Position numbers and translations under genes: made by a program. DNA of 64,000 nucleotides from the NCBI GenBank assembly GCA_902790135.1, contig CADAQM010000012.1, positions 1-64,000 of the forward strand. Direction: 5' to 3'. The number at the start of each line of letters is the position of its first letter. Positions within the stretch are counted from its first letter, which is position 1. The DNA is from an uncultured Coriobacteriaceae bacterium. Lineage in GTDB: Bacteria; Actinomycetota; Coriobacteriia; Coriobacteriales; Atopobiaceae. This document shows, in pieces, positions 8,775 to 19,643 of the stretch. The notes beneath the pieces were generated by a model that had not been told where the DNA came from, made no database searches, and worked only from the letters and a program-made list of their open reading frames with translations.

Positions 8775-9239
8775 ATGCGGTTTGACATCATCTCCGACAC
8801 GCACGGCTACCTCTCCGAGGAGCTGCTCGAGGCCGTGCGTGGCGCGGACTACATCGTGCATGCCGGTGACATCTGCTCCGAGTACGACTACCGCACCTTG
8901 GAGCGGATTGCGCCCGTCCACGCATGCCTGGGCAACAACGACTGGGGCATGGGCTACGGTCCCTCGGTAAAGCGCGTGACCTCGTTCTTCTCGGCGGGAC
9001 TGCGCTGGCAGCTCTGCCACTACGAGGAGCGCCTCGACCTTCTGACCTGCGACATCGCGATTTGTGGCCACACGCATCGTCCGTTTGTCAAGCGCGACCC
9101 CAAGACGCGCGTGCTGGTCATGAACCCGGGCAGCCCCACCTTCCCGCGCACGTCCAAGGGCCCGACCATCGGTCGCATCATCGCGGAGAACGGTCACGTG
9201 AGCGAGGTCCGCATCATCGAGCTGAACAAGAGGAGCTAG
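8775..9239 (+). CDS. YfcE/MJ0936-type metallophosphoesterase
   Basis: 154 residues, the usual size of the YfcE family. Metal-binding motifs are in order: ISDTHGY (D and H), HAGDICS, LGNNDWG (N and D), and CGHTHRPFV (GHTH). Proteins of this family hydrolyse phosphodiesters using two metal ions, often Mn2+; the natural substrate is uncertain. It starts 13 bases after the response regulator stop, so it is probably the last gene of the same transcript. It is cytoplasmic, with no signal sequence. Confidence 0.88.
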   Translation: MRFDIISDTHGYLSEELLEAVRGADYIVHAGDICSEYDYRTLERIAPVHACLGNNDWGMGYGPSVKRVTSFFSAGLRWQLCHYEERLDLLTCDIAICGHTHRPFVKRDPKTRVLVMNPGSPTFPRTSKGPTIGRIIAENGHVSEVRIIELNKRS

Positions 9240-9266
9240 GCGGGCGTCCCTTGCGTGCGCCTGCCC

Positions 9267-9821
9267 CTAGTACGGCTCGCCCAGCGGCGGAAGCTGCTTG
9301 AGGCGATGCCACATCAGCTGCTTCTTGCGCTTGTCCGAAAGCGATGCCGCAAAGCCACCGAGGCTCAGCATGCGCATGCCTGCCACCTGGGCGAGCACCC
9401 CGTCCACAAGCATGGCCTCGTCAAAGCTCTCCAGCGTGGCGAGATCCTCCGCAAAGGCCTCGCGCACGAGGTCTGCCGCAGCACCGTCGCACACCACGCA
9501 GGTTGCCGGATCGAGCGCGCAGATGGCCTCCCTCAGCAGGGGAGCGTCCAAGGCTACGCCACCCTCGTCCCAGGTGGCCAGCCCCGACCAGTCCTCGGGG
9601 GCATATCCCAGCGCCTGCAGCGCGGCTCTGAGCGCCGTGCCGTCCTCGCCTGCAAACGGTGCGCCACCATCCCGCTCCTCGGCGGTAGGCTCGCCCTTCA
9701 CCAGCAGTATCGAGGAGAACGCGTTTCCTGCCATAAGCACGCCGCGCTCGGCAAGGCTCGCCAGCTCGGCACGCGCCTTTGCCACATAGCACTCATGACG
9801 GTCTTCTCTGCTTGGTCCCAT
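9267..9821 (-). CDS. Uracil-DNA-glycosylase-superfamily-like protein, degenerate
   Basis: 184 residues. The segment ILLVKGEPTAEERDGGAPF is reminiscent of the active-site loop of family 4 uracil-DNA glycosylases (GEAPG...GRPFVG). The strand CVVCDGAAADLV later resembles the VVALG strand. The Cys ligands of the usual Fe-S cluster and the catalytic loop spacing are not convincing, so the protein may be inactive or only distantly related. ATG at 9821 is chosen because GGGAGA precedes it; the frame extends to a GTG at 9851. It converges with the phosphodiesterase gene, 27 bases away. Alternatively it is an unrelated Rossmann-like protein. Confidence 0.5.
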   Translation of the reverse strand: MGPSREDRHECYVAKARAELASLAERGVLMAGNAFSSILLVKGEPTAEERDGGAPFAGEDGTALRAALQALGYAPEDWSGLATWDEGGVALDAPLLREAICALDPATCVVCDGAAADLVREAFAEDLATLESFDEAMLVDGVLAQVAGMRMLSLGGFAASLSDKRKKQLMWHRLKQLPPLGEPY

Positions 9822-10030
9822 GGCTGTCTCCCACCTGCTGTCTGACCTCACCAGAATAGCAGTTGACCCAGGCAGTGCCAGCGCACCGTGCCTGACAGGG
9901 CATTCGCGTGACTCAATTGATTGTTTGCTGACAAATCATTCGGCCACGTGATGATTTTCTTTCTCATTGGGTATAAGCTAAGCTAAGCGAAGAAGAACGC
10001 CAGCAAGGCGTAGACAACAAGGAGATCATT

Positions 10031-10348
10031 ATGGCCAACGAGATTACCACTGCCGACTTCGACGCCATCGTTGCCGCTTCCGACAAGCCCGTCCTCGTGG
10101 ACTTCTGGGCCTCCTGGTGCGGCCCCTGCCGCGCTTTGGGCCCCATCGTCGAGCAGATCGGCGAGGAGATGGCCGATCGCCTGGCCGTGTACAAGTGCAA
10201 CGTTGACGACGAGGGCGCCCTCGCCCAGCGCTTCGGCATCATGTCCATCCCCACGCTCATCCTCTTCAAGGGCGGCGAGGCCGTGCACACCATGGTCGGC
10301 AGTGTGCCCAAGGCTACCCTGGTGGCCGAGCTCGAGGCTCACATCTAA
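10031..10348 (+). CDS. trxA: Thioredoxin
   Basis: 105 residues, full length for thioredoxin. The redox motif WCGPC lies in VDFWASWCGPCRALGP. The cis-proline segment MSIPTLILFKGG is intact. It reduces protein disulfides in the cytoplasm. AAGGAG precedes the ATG. The upstream 180-base gap is relatively AT-rich and contains a TATAAG hexamer at 9972-9977, but I could not find a good partner hexamer. The next gene starts nine bases after the stop. Confidence 0.95.
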   Translation: MANEITTADFDAIVAASDKPVLVDFWASWCGPCRALGPIVEQIGEEMADRLAVYKCNVDDEGALAQRFGIMSIPTLILFKGGEAVHTMVGSVPKATLVAELEAHI

Positions 10349-10357
10349 CATCCAAGC

Positions 10358-11131
10358 GTGGCCAAACTGTTTGACACACGTGATGGGCGCCTGCTCCGTG
10401 CGATGGAGCGGGCGCCTCATGTCATCTGGCACAACCTGCGCAACAACAAGCGGGTTGTGCTCTTTGTCGTGGCGGTCGTCCTGTTTCTGGGCATCCTGCA
10501 GAACATGCTTGCGGGCGACCTCCTGCGCCTGGACTACTACGCCTACCGCATCTTTGTGGTGCGCATGCGCCGTGCCTGGCTGACGCCCATCATGCAGTCC
10601 ATCTCTGAGCTCGCCCTGCCGGTGGTGTTGGTTGTCATGCTGCTTGCGGTGCAGGCCTTTGCGCCAGGCCGTCGCCCGGGCCTGTTTGCGGCGCTCAATC
10701 TGGTGGGCGTCGTGCTGGTCAACCAGGTGTTCAAGTTCATCGTGCAGCGACCGCGGCCGGAGGGCTTTCGACTCATTGCCGAGAGCGGCTATAGTTTTCC
10801 CTCGGGGCATTCGATGGTCGCCATGGGCTTCTATGGCCTGCTCGCCTGGATGGCCTGGCACTACGAGCGCGACGCGTTTGTCCGACGCGTGAGCGTGAGC
10901 GGTTTTGGGCTGGTCATCGTGCTAATCGGTATCAGCCGCATCTACCTGGGCGTGCACTACGCCTCCGACGTGATCGCTGGGTTCTGCCTGTCTGCCGCAT
11001 GGCTCATGTTCTACACCACCATCGTGGCTCCCGTCTTCCTGTCTGAGGACGAGACGAGCCTCGACGAGGGCGAGATGGGCCCAGGCGAGGACGAAACATC
11101 GGCAGTGGGCGGACAAGGATCGTCGGAGTAG
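10358..11131 (+). CDS. PAP2-family membrane phosphatase
   Basis: 257 residues with about five or six membrane helices. The three phosphatase motifs are present: KFIVQRPRPE, then YSFPSGHS, then SRIYLGVHYASD. Such enzymes remove phosphate from lipid phosphates such as undecaprenyl diphosphate or phosphatidic acid at the outer face of the membrane. The C-terminus is a 30-residue acidic tail (SEDETSLDEGEMGPGEDE). The GTG start lacks a clear ribosome site and follows trxA by nine bases, so translation coupled to trxA is likely. Confidence 0.88.
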   Translation: MAKLFDTRDGRLLRAMERAPHVIWHNLRNNKRVVLFVVAVVLFLGILQNMLAGDLLRLDYYAYRIFVVRMRRAWLTPIMQSISELALPVVLVVMLLAVQAFAPGRRPGLFAALNLVGVVLVNQVFKFIVQRPRPEGFRLIAESGYSFPSGHSMVAMGFYGLLAWMAWHYERDAFVRRVSVSGFGLVIVLIGISRIYLGVHYASDVIAGFCLSAAWLMFYTTIVAPVFLSEDETSLDEGEMGPGEDETSAVGGQGSSE

Positions 11132-11259
11132 TCGCCGGTTTCATATCGCAGCAGGTCGGGCGGCCCGCCACCATGCCCCTCGTCAGAATTCCGCGTGACG
11201 CATCCCTGCCATAGTGCTAATCTGAAGAGTTGATTGCCAACTGAGAGCATGGAGCCGAA

Positions 11260-12678
11260 ATGCGCATTACTGAACTGCTTTCTCAGCATAAGAAGGCTGT
11301 CATTGGCGCGGCTGTCGCGCTTGTCGTGGCGGCGCTGGCCATCTTCTTCGGGTTGAGATTCTTTGGTGGCGGGGCCGCCGGCGATGCCGTATACGTGCAG
11401 AAGGTGAGCGACGTCAACGCCGCATCGGGCGGTGCGACGGCAAATCGCTACGCAGGTGTGACCGAGGCGCAGAAGGTCGAGAAGATTGAGCTCGCAAATG
11501 GCGAGACGATCAAGCAGGTGTTCGTCAAGAAGGGCGACCACGTCAAGAAGGGCGATCCGCTCTTTGAGTACGACAATTCGCTCAGTGAGATCAAGGTGCA
11601 GCAGGCCGAGCTCGAGATCGAGCAGCTCAACACCACCATCGAGAACGACAACGGACAGATCAAGGAGCTCGAGAAGGCGCGCGCCTCATCGGATGACGCG
11701 CTGGCCATCTCGGCGGAGATCCAGGAGCTTCAGGCAGAGATCGCCCAGGCGAACTACGATCTCAAGCTCAAGGAGACCGAGCTCAAGAAGCTCAGGGAGG
11801 CCGCCACGGATCCAAAGGTGACGGCGCCTATCGACGGCACCATCCAGACCATGGACATGAGCAGGGTCGGAGAGGCTGGTCCCAGCATACCCTCGGAGGA
11901 TGGCGAGGACATGGGCGACCCCGAGGACACGGGCGACCCCGAGGACATGGGGGGCGACGGCGAGTCCACTACGTTCATGACCATCCTGGCCGACGGAAAC
12001 CTGCGCATTCGCTGCAAGGTGAGCGAACAAAACATCCATGAGGTGTCGGTGGACGTTCCGGTCATCGTTCGCTCGCGCGTGGACACCAACATCACATGGG
12101 GCGGAACGATCTCCTCGGTCGAGAGCCAGCCCTCGCAGGACGACAGCGAGGGCATGGGCGAGTCAGACGACCTCGCCACCTCCAACTACAACTTCTACAT
12201 CGCGCTCGACGAGTCCGAGGGCCTCATGCTGGGCCAGCACGTCACCGTCGAGATCGACTATGGCCAGGACGAGACCAAAGAGGGCATCTGGCTCGATGAG
12301 GGCTGGGTCGTCCATGACAATGGTGCCGCATACGTGTGGGCGACCAGCCGCGAGGGCGGAAGCCTCGAGCAGCGCACCGTCATGATTGGCGAGACCGACG
12401 AGGATCTCGGCCTGGTGCAGATCGTTCAGGGCCTCGAGGACGGCGACTACCTCGCATGGCCAGACGAGGGCTGTCGCAAGGGCGCCCCAACGACGACCGA
12501 GTTCGTCGTGTACGACAAGGGCGAGGAAGTGGTCGATGACCCCAAGATGACCGAGGACGTCCAGATGGACGAGAGCCTCGAAGTGGAGACGGACTACTCG
12601 ACTGACGAGGCAGGCGAGATGGCCGTCGTCGAGTCGTCGATCGAGGGCGAGACAACCGACGGCGAAGAGGGTGCATGA
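11260..12678 (+). CDS. MacA/HlyD-like ABC-exporter adaptor, first copy
   Basis: 472 residues. An N-terminal membrane anchor (about 15-35) is followed by a biotinyl-lipoyl half motif (IKQVFVKKGDHVKKGDPLFEYD), a two-helix coiled coil (about 108-183, with LEIEQLNTTIENDNG on one side), the second lipoyl half (VTAPIDGTIQTMDM) and a beta-barrel region. Within the second lipoyl half lies an acidic insertion of DMGDPED-type repeats (about residues 210-228). The C-terminus is a long acidic tail. It is the first gene of a four-gene operon and its stop overlaps the ATPase start by four bases (ATGA). In a monoderm the adaptor would cross the wall rather than a periplasm. Confidence 0.82.
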   Translation: MRITELLSQHKKAVIGAAVALVVAALAIFFGLRFFGGGAAGDAVYVQKVSDVNAASGGATANRYAGVTEAQKVEKIELANGETIKQVFVKKGDHVKKGDPLFEYDNSLSEIKVQQAELEIEQLNTTIENDNGQIKELEKARASSDDALAISAEIQELQAEIAQANYDLKLKETELKKLREAATDPKVTAPIDGTIQTMDMSRVGEAGPSIPSEDGEDMGDPEDTGDPEDMGGDGESTTFMTILADGNLRIRCKVSEQNIHEVSVDVPVIVRSRVDTNITWGGTISSVESQPSQDDSEGMGESDDLATSNYNFYIALDESEGLMLGQHVTVEIDYGQDETKEGIWLDEGWVVHDNGAAYVWATSREGGSLEQRTVMIGETDEDLGLVQIVQGLEDGDYLAWPDEGCRKGAPTTTEFVVYDKGEEVVDDPKMTEDVQMDESLEVETDYSTDEAGEMAVVESSIEGETTDGEEGA

Positions 12679-13490
12679 TGGCAGGACTCTTGACTCCCTC
12701 TTCGTTACCAAGGCGTGGCCGTCACGCGCGCGTCATGGAGGAGGTCACGGAGCCGGTAATCGCGCCTTTGGCCGAGGCGACTTCCCCTGACAACTGCCCG
12801 GTGGTCAGCCTGCGCAACATCAACAAGAGCTATGGTGAGGGGGATTTTGCGGTCCCCATCCTCCACGACATAAACCTGCAGGTGGAGCAGGGCGAGTACC
12901 TTGCCATCATGGGACCTTCCGGATCGGGAAAGTCCACGCTCATGAACATCGTGGGCTGCCTGGATGAGGCGACCTCCGGCAGCTACCTGCTGAACGGCAC
13001 CGATGTGACCCAGCTGGATGACGAGGGCCTGTCGCGCCTGCGCAACCGTACGATCGGCTTCGTCTTCCAGAACTTCAACCTGCTGCCGCGCGAGACCGCG
13101 CAGGAGAACGTCGCGCTGCCCATGCTGTATGGCGGCGTGCCTCGTGCCGAGCGAGCCGACAGGGCGCGCGAGGCGCTGGAGCATGTCGGCCTGGGCGACC
13201 GCATCGACTTCTTTCCCACGCAACTTTCGGGCGGGCAGAAGCAGCGCGTTGCCATTGCACGGGCCATGGTCATGCATCCGAGTCTGCTGCTGGCGGACGA
13301 GCCCACGGGTGCCCTCGACACGGCTTCGGGCGAGCAGATCATGGCGCTGTTCCAGGAGCTCTCCGACGGAGGCGCGACCATCGTGATGATCACGCACGAA
13401 CGGGCCATCGCAGACCATGCGCATCGCCTTGCCTTCATCCGTGACGGCAGGCTCTATACCAGCGAAGAGGTGGAGGGGGAGTCCGTATGA
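12675..13490 (+). CDS. MacB/LolD-type ABC transporter ATP-binding protein
   Basis: 271 residues. Walker A is GPSGSGKST, the Q-loop lies in FVFQNFNLLP, the signature is LSGGQKQR, Walker B is LLLADEPTGALD and the switch His is in MITHER. These are the features of the LolD/MacB/FtsE class that drives mechanotransmission exporters. Four-base overlaps at both ends (12675-12678 and 13487-13490) tie it to the two adaptor genes. ATG at 12735 is an alternative start that removes 20 unstructured residues before the domain. The partner permease is at 15593. Confidence 0.93.
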   Translation: MMAGLLTPSSLPRRGRHARVMEEVTEPVIAPLAEATSPDNCPVVSLRNINKSYGEGDFAVPILHDINLQVEQGEYLAIMGPSGSGKSTLMNIVGCLDEATSGSYLLNGTDVTQLDDEGLSRLRNRTIGFVFQNFNLLPRETAQENVALPMLYGGVPRAERADRAREALEHVGLGDRIDFFPTQLSGGQKQRVAIARAMVMHPSLLLADEPTGALDTASGEQIMALFQELSDGGATIVMITHERAIADHAHRLAFIRDGRLYTSEEVEGESV

Positions 13491-15580
13491 GCAAGCGCGT
13501 AAAGCTCGCCGTGGCAGCCATGGCAATCCTTGCGGCCGCGCTGCTCGGCTTCTTCATCTGGCGAGGCCGCACCAGCGGTGTCGCCGAGGTGTATCCCGTG
13601 TCGAACCTCAACTTCTTTGGCGATGACTACGCGACCATGTCGGGCACCATCGAGGCCGGCAAGGTCCAGGAGGTGCGGCTGGCCAACAGCATCGTCAACG
13701 AGATGAAGGTCAAGGAGGGCGACAAGGTCAACGTGGGCGACGTGCTCATGGTCTACGACACCGAGTCGTATCAGATCACGCTGCTTACGGACGAGGCGAA
13801 GATCGCCGTACTCGAGGCGCAGATCCATTCGGCCCAGCGCGAGATCGAGCGCCTGTCGCGCCTTCGCCCCTCCGAGCAGGGTGGCGGCGGCGGTGGCACC
13901 AGGACCATCGACCACGGCGAACTCAAGCTGCTCGACTGGATCAACTCCGACAGCCAGGGCCTCGATGGCAAGGAGAATGGTTCGGAGTGCGACATCGTGT
14001 TTCTCTGCGCGCCCGACGCTGTGGTGTCCGCCGAGTACCTGAAGGAGCTGCGTAACTCCAAGAAGACTGCGGAGTTCAAGCTGTACAAGCAGGAGACGGT
14101 CGAGGGTGTCGATAAGCAGACCTGCTACGGCAGCTGGATCGTGGGGGGCAAGAGCCTGCCCAAGACGATCACGTCATACGAGGCCGCTGAGCCGGTGATC
14201 GAGAACGTGAAGGTCTCAGCGCGGCTTGACGGCGAGGCTGAATGGCCAGAGGGTGTCACGATCTCGGCCCAGCTGTACGCGGATGGCGCTGCCCTGAGAG
14301 ATCCGGGCGTGCTGAGCGACGAGGAACGTTCCTTCACCTTTAAGAACCTACCCGTGAAGGGCTCGGACGACGAGGACGTCACGTACACGGTGGGCGTCGA
14401 CCCAGTGGACCCCAACGCCGAAGATGATAGCGGTGATGAAGGCGGCACCGACGACGGCGGCGCTGACGACGGCGGTGCCGACGACGGAGACGGGGACGAT
14501 GCAGAGCAGAGGCCCGTCCTCTCGAAGGACCTCGACGCGCTCTACGTGAACGTCGAGACGCTCGAGGTTCTCAATGACAATGTGGACGATAAGGGCGACG
14601 AGATCGACACGATCGTCCTCACCTATGACACGGAGTATCCCAACGACCTCTACCAGAAGGCAGGCACGGAGGCGTTGACCGAAGACTGGCAGATTGCCGA
14701 AAACGTCAAGTTTGGTGAGAACGGCGCTTTCCTCACCAAACCGCAGAAGCGCGTGTATGGCTACCTCCAGCCCTGTGTGGAGCCGTACATGCGCTTTGAG
14801 ATCGTCGACTCCGAGGGCAACCCGGGCGAGGGCGAGGACTTTGCCTACACGCGCGCCGAGATTGCCCAGATGATCGCAGACAAGCAACGTGAGATGCGCA
14901 CTGCCGACATCGAGCTGCGCAAGGCGCGTCTCACCTACCAGAAGGACCAGATCACCGCCCAGACCGGCGAGGTCAAGGCGAGTATCAGCGGCACGGTGAC
15001 CAAGGCGGTGCCCTATGACCGCGCAGAGGTCGACTCGGTGATTATCGAGATTCGCGGCGACCGCGCCTACACGCTGGTGACCTACGTCGACGAGCTGTCC
15101 CTCGACACCATCCACGAGGGCGACGAGCTCGAGGTCTACGCCTACGAGTCCGGCAGCGCATCCACGGCAAGGGTTACGGACGTGCTCGACACCCCCTCGC
15201 CCGAGGGTGGCTACATGGGCTTTGGCGACGTCAACCCCAACAGCTCGTGGTATGCGGTGAAGGCCGAGATCCTGAACAAGGACGCAGAGTTCGTGGTGGG
15301 CGAATACTGTGACGTCAAGCGCCTCGGGCAGCAGGAGAGCTCTGGTGGGGTCTTCCTGCCTACTATGTTCGTGCGCAAGGACGAGCGGGGCCACTACGTG
15401 CTGGTCGCGGGCGAGAACGGTCGCCTCGAGCGTCGCCAGGTGACCACGGGAATGTCCCTCTGGGGTAGCTACCTGCAGATTCTCTCTGGCGTCAGCGTCG
15501 ACGACAGTGTCGCGTTCCCGTATGGCAAGACGGCCGTCGAGGGTGCGCAGACCAAGCAAGTCGACTATCCGGAATACTAG
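13487..15580 (+). CDS. HlyD/MacA-like adaptor with a large inserted domain
   Basis: 697 residues, much longer than usual adaptors (350-450). An N-terminal membrane anchor (8-25) precedes the first lipoyl half (VNEMKVKEGDKVNVGDVLMVYD) and the first hairpin helix (about 101-128). The expected helical turn is replaced by about 310 residues. These hold a Gly run, then a segment (about 238-307) resembling a Cna-B-type beta domain (WPEGVTISAQLYADGAAL ... FTFKNLPV ... VTYTV), then an acidic Gly/Asp/Ala run (311-340). The second helix (about 455-485) and second lipoyl half (VKASISGTVTKAV) follow. The start overlaps the ATPase stop by four bases. A surface-exposed, possibly wall-spanning exporter stalk is inferred. 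Confidence 0.8.
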   Translation: MSKRVKLAVAAMAILAAALLGFFIWRGRTSGVAEVYPVSNLNFFGDDYATMSGTIEAGKVQEVRLANSIVNEMKVKEGDKVNVGDVLMVYDTESYQITLLTDEAKIAVLEAQIHSAQREIERLSRLRPSEQGGGGGGTRTIDHGELKLLDWINSDSQGLDGKENGSECDIVFLCAPDAVVSAEYLKELRNSKKTAEFKLYKQETVEGVDKQTCYGSWIVGGKSLPKTITSYEAAEPVIENVKVSARLDGEAEWPEGVTISAQLYADGAALRDPGVLSDEERSFTFKNLPVKGSDDEDVTYTVGVDPVDPNAEDDSGDEGGTDDGGADDGGADDGDGDDAEQRPVLSKDLDALYVNVETLEVLNDNVDDKGDEIDTIVLTYDTEYPNDLYQKAGTEALTEDWQIAENVKFGENGAFLTKPQKRVYGYLQPCVEPYMRFEIVDSEGNPGEGEDFAYTRAEIAQMIADKQREMRTADIELRKARLTYQKDQITAQTGEVKASISGTVTKAVPYDRAEVDSVIIEIRGDRAYTLVTYVDELSLDTIHEGDELEVYAYESGSASTARVTDVLDTPSPEGGYMGFGDVNPNSSWYAVKAEILNKDAEFVVGEYCDVKRLGQQESSGGVFLPTMFVRKDERGHYVLVAGENGRLERRQVTTGMSLWGSYLQILSGVSVDDSVAFPYGKTAVEGAQTKQVDYPEY

Positions 15581-15592
15581 GGAGGGGCGCAC

Positions 15593-16849
15593 GTGCTTGA
15601 GAACATCCGCATCTCGCTTCGCGGCATCTGGTCACACAAGATGCGCAGCTTCCTGACCATGCTGGGCATCATCATCGGCATCGCGGCAATCATCGCCATC
15701 GTGTCCACCATCATGGGCACCAACGAGCAGATCAAGAACAACCTCATCGGACAAGGCAACAATACCGTCGAGGCAACGCTCATGCAGGACGGCTGGGAGG
15801 CGGACCTCTCAAGCTCGTCCTCGCTTGCGGGCGTTCCCGTGTTCGACCAGTCGATCATCGAGGAGATTCTCGAGATTGACGGGGCCGAGAAGGCATCGCT
15901 CTACCACAAGCGCGACTGGGTTGACAGCCTGTTCTATCTCAATACCAGCCTCTCGGGTGCCAGCATCGTGGGCATCGACGAGAACTACCTCGACTGCGCA
16001 GGCCTGACCGTCAGTCGTGGGCGCGGGTTCAGCGCGCACGACCATGTGAGCAACGCCAAGGTTGCCCTCATCGACCAGACGGCCTGCGACAACGCCTTTG
16101 GCGGAAAGGACCCGCTCGGCAAGAGCCTCGAGATCAACAAGGAGCCGTTTACCGTGGTGGGCGTCGTCACGATGCGCAGCGCCTTCGAGCCCACCATCAA
16201 CAGCATCAGCGACTACGAGCTCTACACCCAGGACAGCGGGGGCAAGGTGTACATTCCCGATCGGTCCTGGCCTATCGTCTTCCGCTTCGACGAGCCTGTG
16301 TCGGTCATGGTGCGCGCGGCGTCGACCGATGACATGGCACCTGTGGGACGCGATCTGGCGAACCTGCTCAACGGCAAGCTGTCGGTTAAGGAAGGCTCCA
16401 AGATCAGCTATCAGAGCAGCAACCTCGCAGAGGACGCGGCGCAGTTGCAGCAGCTGGCTTCGTCCACCAATGCCATGCTCATAGGCATCGCGTCGATCTC
16501 GCTTCTGGTGGGCGGTATCGGCGTAATGAACATCATGCTGGTGTCCGTCACCGAGCGCACGCGCGAGATCGGCCTCAAGAAGGCCCTCGGTGCCCCGCGG
16601 CGCACCATCATGATGCAGTTCCTGACCGAGGCGGTCCTTCTGTCGCTGATCGGTGGCATCGTGGGCGTCGTGGTTGGCATTGTGCTGTCGCACGTGATTG
16701 CGGCGGTGGCCGGCGTCCCCGTCATGATCAGCGGACTGGCCATCCTGGTCGCAGTGGGCTTCTCCATGGCTGTGGGCATCATCTTCGGCCTGGTGCCCTC
16801 GCTCAAGGCGTCCGAGCTCAACCCCATCGACGCGCTGCGCTACGAGTGA
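15593..16849 (+). CDS. MacB/FtsX-type ABC transporter permease
   Basis: 418 residues. One N-terminal membrane helix (MLGIIIGIAAIIAIVSTI) is followed by an extracellular MacB-PCD-like domain (about 45-280) and three C-terminal helices, with the conserved SVTERTREIGLKKALGAPRR coupling segment. This matches single-FtsX-domain permeases that dimerise and export antimicrobial compounds, peptides or lipoproteins. The GTG start has GGGAGGGG upstream and lies 12 bases after the second adaptor. It is the last gene of the operon. Substrate not determinable. Confidence 0.92.
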   Translation: MLENIRISLRGIWSHKMRSFLTMLGIIIGIAAIIAIVSTIMGTNEQIKNNLIGQGNNTVEATLMQDGWEADLSSSSSLAGVPVFDQSIIEEILEIDGAEKASLYHKRDWVDSLFYLNTSLSGASIVGIDENYLDCAGLTVSRGRGFSAHDHVSNAKVALIDQTACDNAFGGKDPLGKSLEINKEPFTVVGVVTMRSAFEPTINSISDYELYTQDSGGKVYIPDRSWPIVFRFDEPVSVMVRAASTDDMAPVGRDLANLLNGKLSVKEGSKISYQSSNLAEDAAQLQQLASSTNAMLIGIASISLLVGGIGVMNIMLVSVTERTREIGLKKALGAPRRTIMMQFLTEAVLLSLIGGIVGVVVGIVLSHVIAAVAGVPVMISGLAILVAVGFSMAVGIIFGLVPSLKASELNPIDALRYE

Positions 16850-16998
16850 CGGCGGGGGATAGCTGGGTTTTGGCTTCGCCGCCCACCCCTTAGCCGTTAG
16901 CATCGCACAGCTCGCCGCAAGGTGGAGGCAGCTGCTGCCATGCTGCGCTATCCTAGCTCAAACTATGTCCGTTCCAAGCCAAGGACAAGGAGCCCGCC

Positions 16999-18690
<1,692 letters not shown>

Positions 18691-18712
18691 TCGCGATCAC
18701 AGCGTAACGGCC

Positions 18713-18746
18713 GGCGCCCCCGCCTTTGGGCGGGGGCGCCGTCTTG
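18713..18746 (+). terminator. Terminator after pgi
   Basis: GGCGCCCCCGCC (18713-18724) pairs perfectly with 18729-18740 over a four-base loop, followed by GTCTTGT. It may serve both strands, since the radical-SAM gene converges from the other side. Confidence 0.75.
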
Positions 18747-18785
18747 TGTCTGGGCTGGGTGGGCACGCGTGCCGATGACCGTGCG

Positions 18786-19643
18786 CTAGCAGTTGCCGAC
18801 GCGGACGTGAGGGAGCGCCTCGCGCGCCACGTCTGCCAGTGCGTAGACCGTGGAGACGGGCGTGGGCCCGCCTGACATCTTCCAGCGCGGGAAGTACCTG
18901 GTCACATGCAGGGCTATGTCGGGGTCGACGCCCGCGAGCCACGCGGAGAGCGCCCGCATCTCGTCGGGCGTGTCGTTGCGGCCGGGCACGACGAGGCAGG
19001 TAACCTCGAGATGGCAACTGGGCTCTGCAGCGAGCCGCTTGATGCAGGCGCGCACCGTGTCAAAGGCTTCCTGGGCGCCTCCGCACCAGCGGTAGTAGTC
19101 GGCGGTAAAGCCCTTGAGGTCGATGTTTGCGGCGTCGACCAAGGGGGCCAGCACGTCGATCACGGGCGCGTTGGCGCAGCCGTTGCTCACCAGCACGTTG
19201 GCAAGTCCCGCCTCGTGCGCGAGAAGCCCCACGTCGCGGACGTACTCCCACGAGGTCAGCGGCTCGTTGTAGGTGTGCGCGATGCCCACCGTGCGTGGAT
19301 GCTGCGCCCGGGCATCGAGGGTGAGGGACACCAGCTCCTCAGGCGAGACGTAGCGCCAACCGACGTCCGTCTCGCCAGCCTGCGCGATCTCGTGGTTCTG
19401 GCAGAAGGGGCAGTGCAGGTTGCAGCCGTAGGATCCTGCTGAGAGCAGCAGGCCGCCTTGCCTCCAACGAGCCAGCGGCTTCTTCTCCACCGGATCGAGC
19501 GCGAGCGACGTCAGGCGCCCATAGGCGAGAGGGGCCACCTTGCCATCGCGCCACCCACGGGCCCGGCAGGCACCCACCTGGCCCTCGGCCAGCCGGCAGC
19601 CATGTGGGCAGACGTCACAGGTGGCTGTCACGGACGCGCTCAC
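18786..19643 (-). CDS. amrS: AmmeMemoRadiSam system radical SAM enzyme
   Basis: 285 residues. An N-terminal Cys-rich start (TCDVCPHGCRLAEGQVGAC) precedes the radical SAM cluster motif in GCNLHCPFCQNHEIAQ. Further SAM-barrel motifs are TYNEPLTSWEY, VSNGCANAPVID and IDLKGFTADYY. The C-terminus HVRVGNC has an unusual terminal Cys. This is the enzyme of the AMMECR1-MEMO1-radical-SAM set, whose reaction was unknown when I last had information. The start overlaps the stop of the upstream gene by four bases, so the two are translationally coupled. It is cytoplasmic and oxygen-sensitive, which fits an anaerobe. Confidence 0.9.
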   Translation of the reverse strand: MSASVTATCDVCPHGCRLAEGQVGACRARGWRDGKVAPLAYGRLTSLALDPVEKKPLARWRQGGLLLSAGSYGCNLHCPFCQNHEIAQAGETDVGWRYVSPEELVSLTLDARAQHPRTVGIAHTYNEPLTSWEYVRDVGLLAHEAGLANVLVSNGCANAPVIDVLAPLVDAANIDLKGFTADYYRWCGGAQEAFDTVRACIKRLAAEPSCHLEVTCLVVPGRNDTPDEMRALSAWLAGVDPDIALHVTRYFPRWKMSGGPTPVSTVYALADVAREALPHVRVGNC

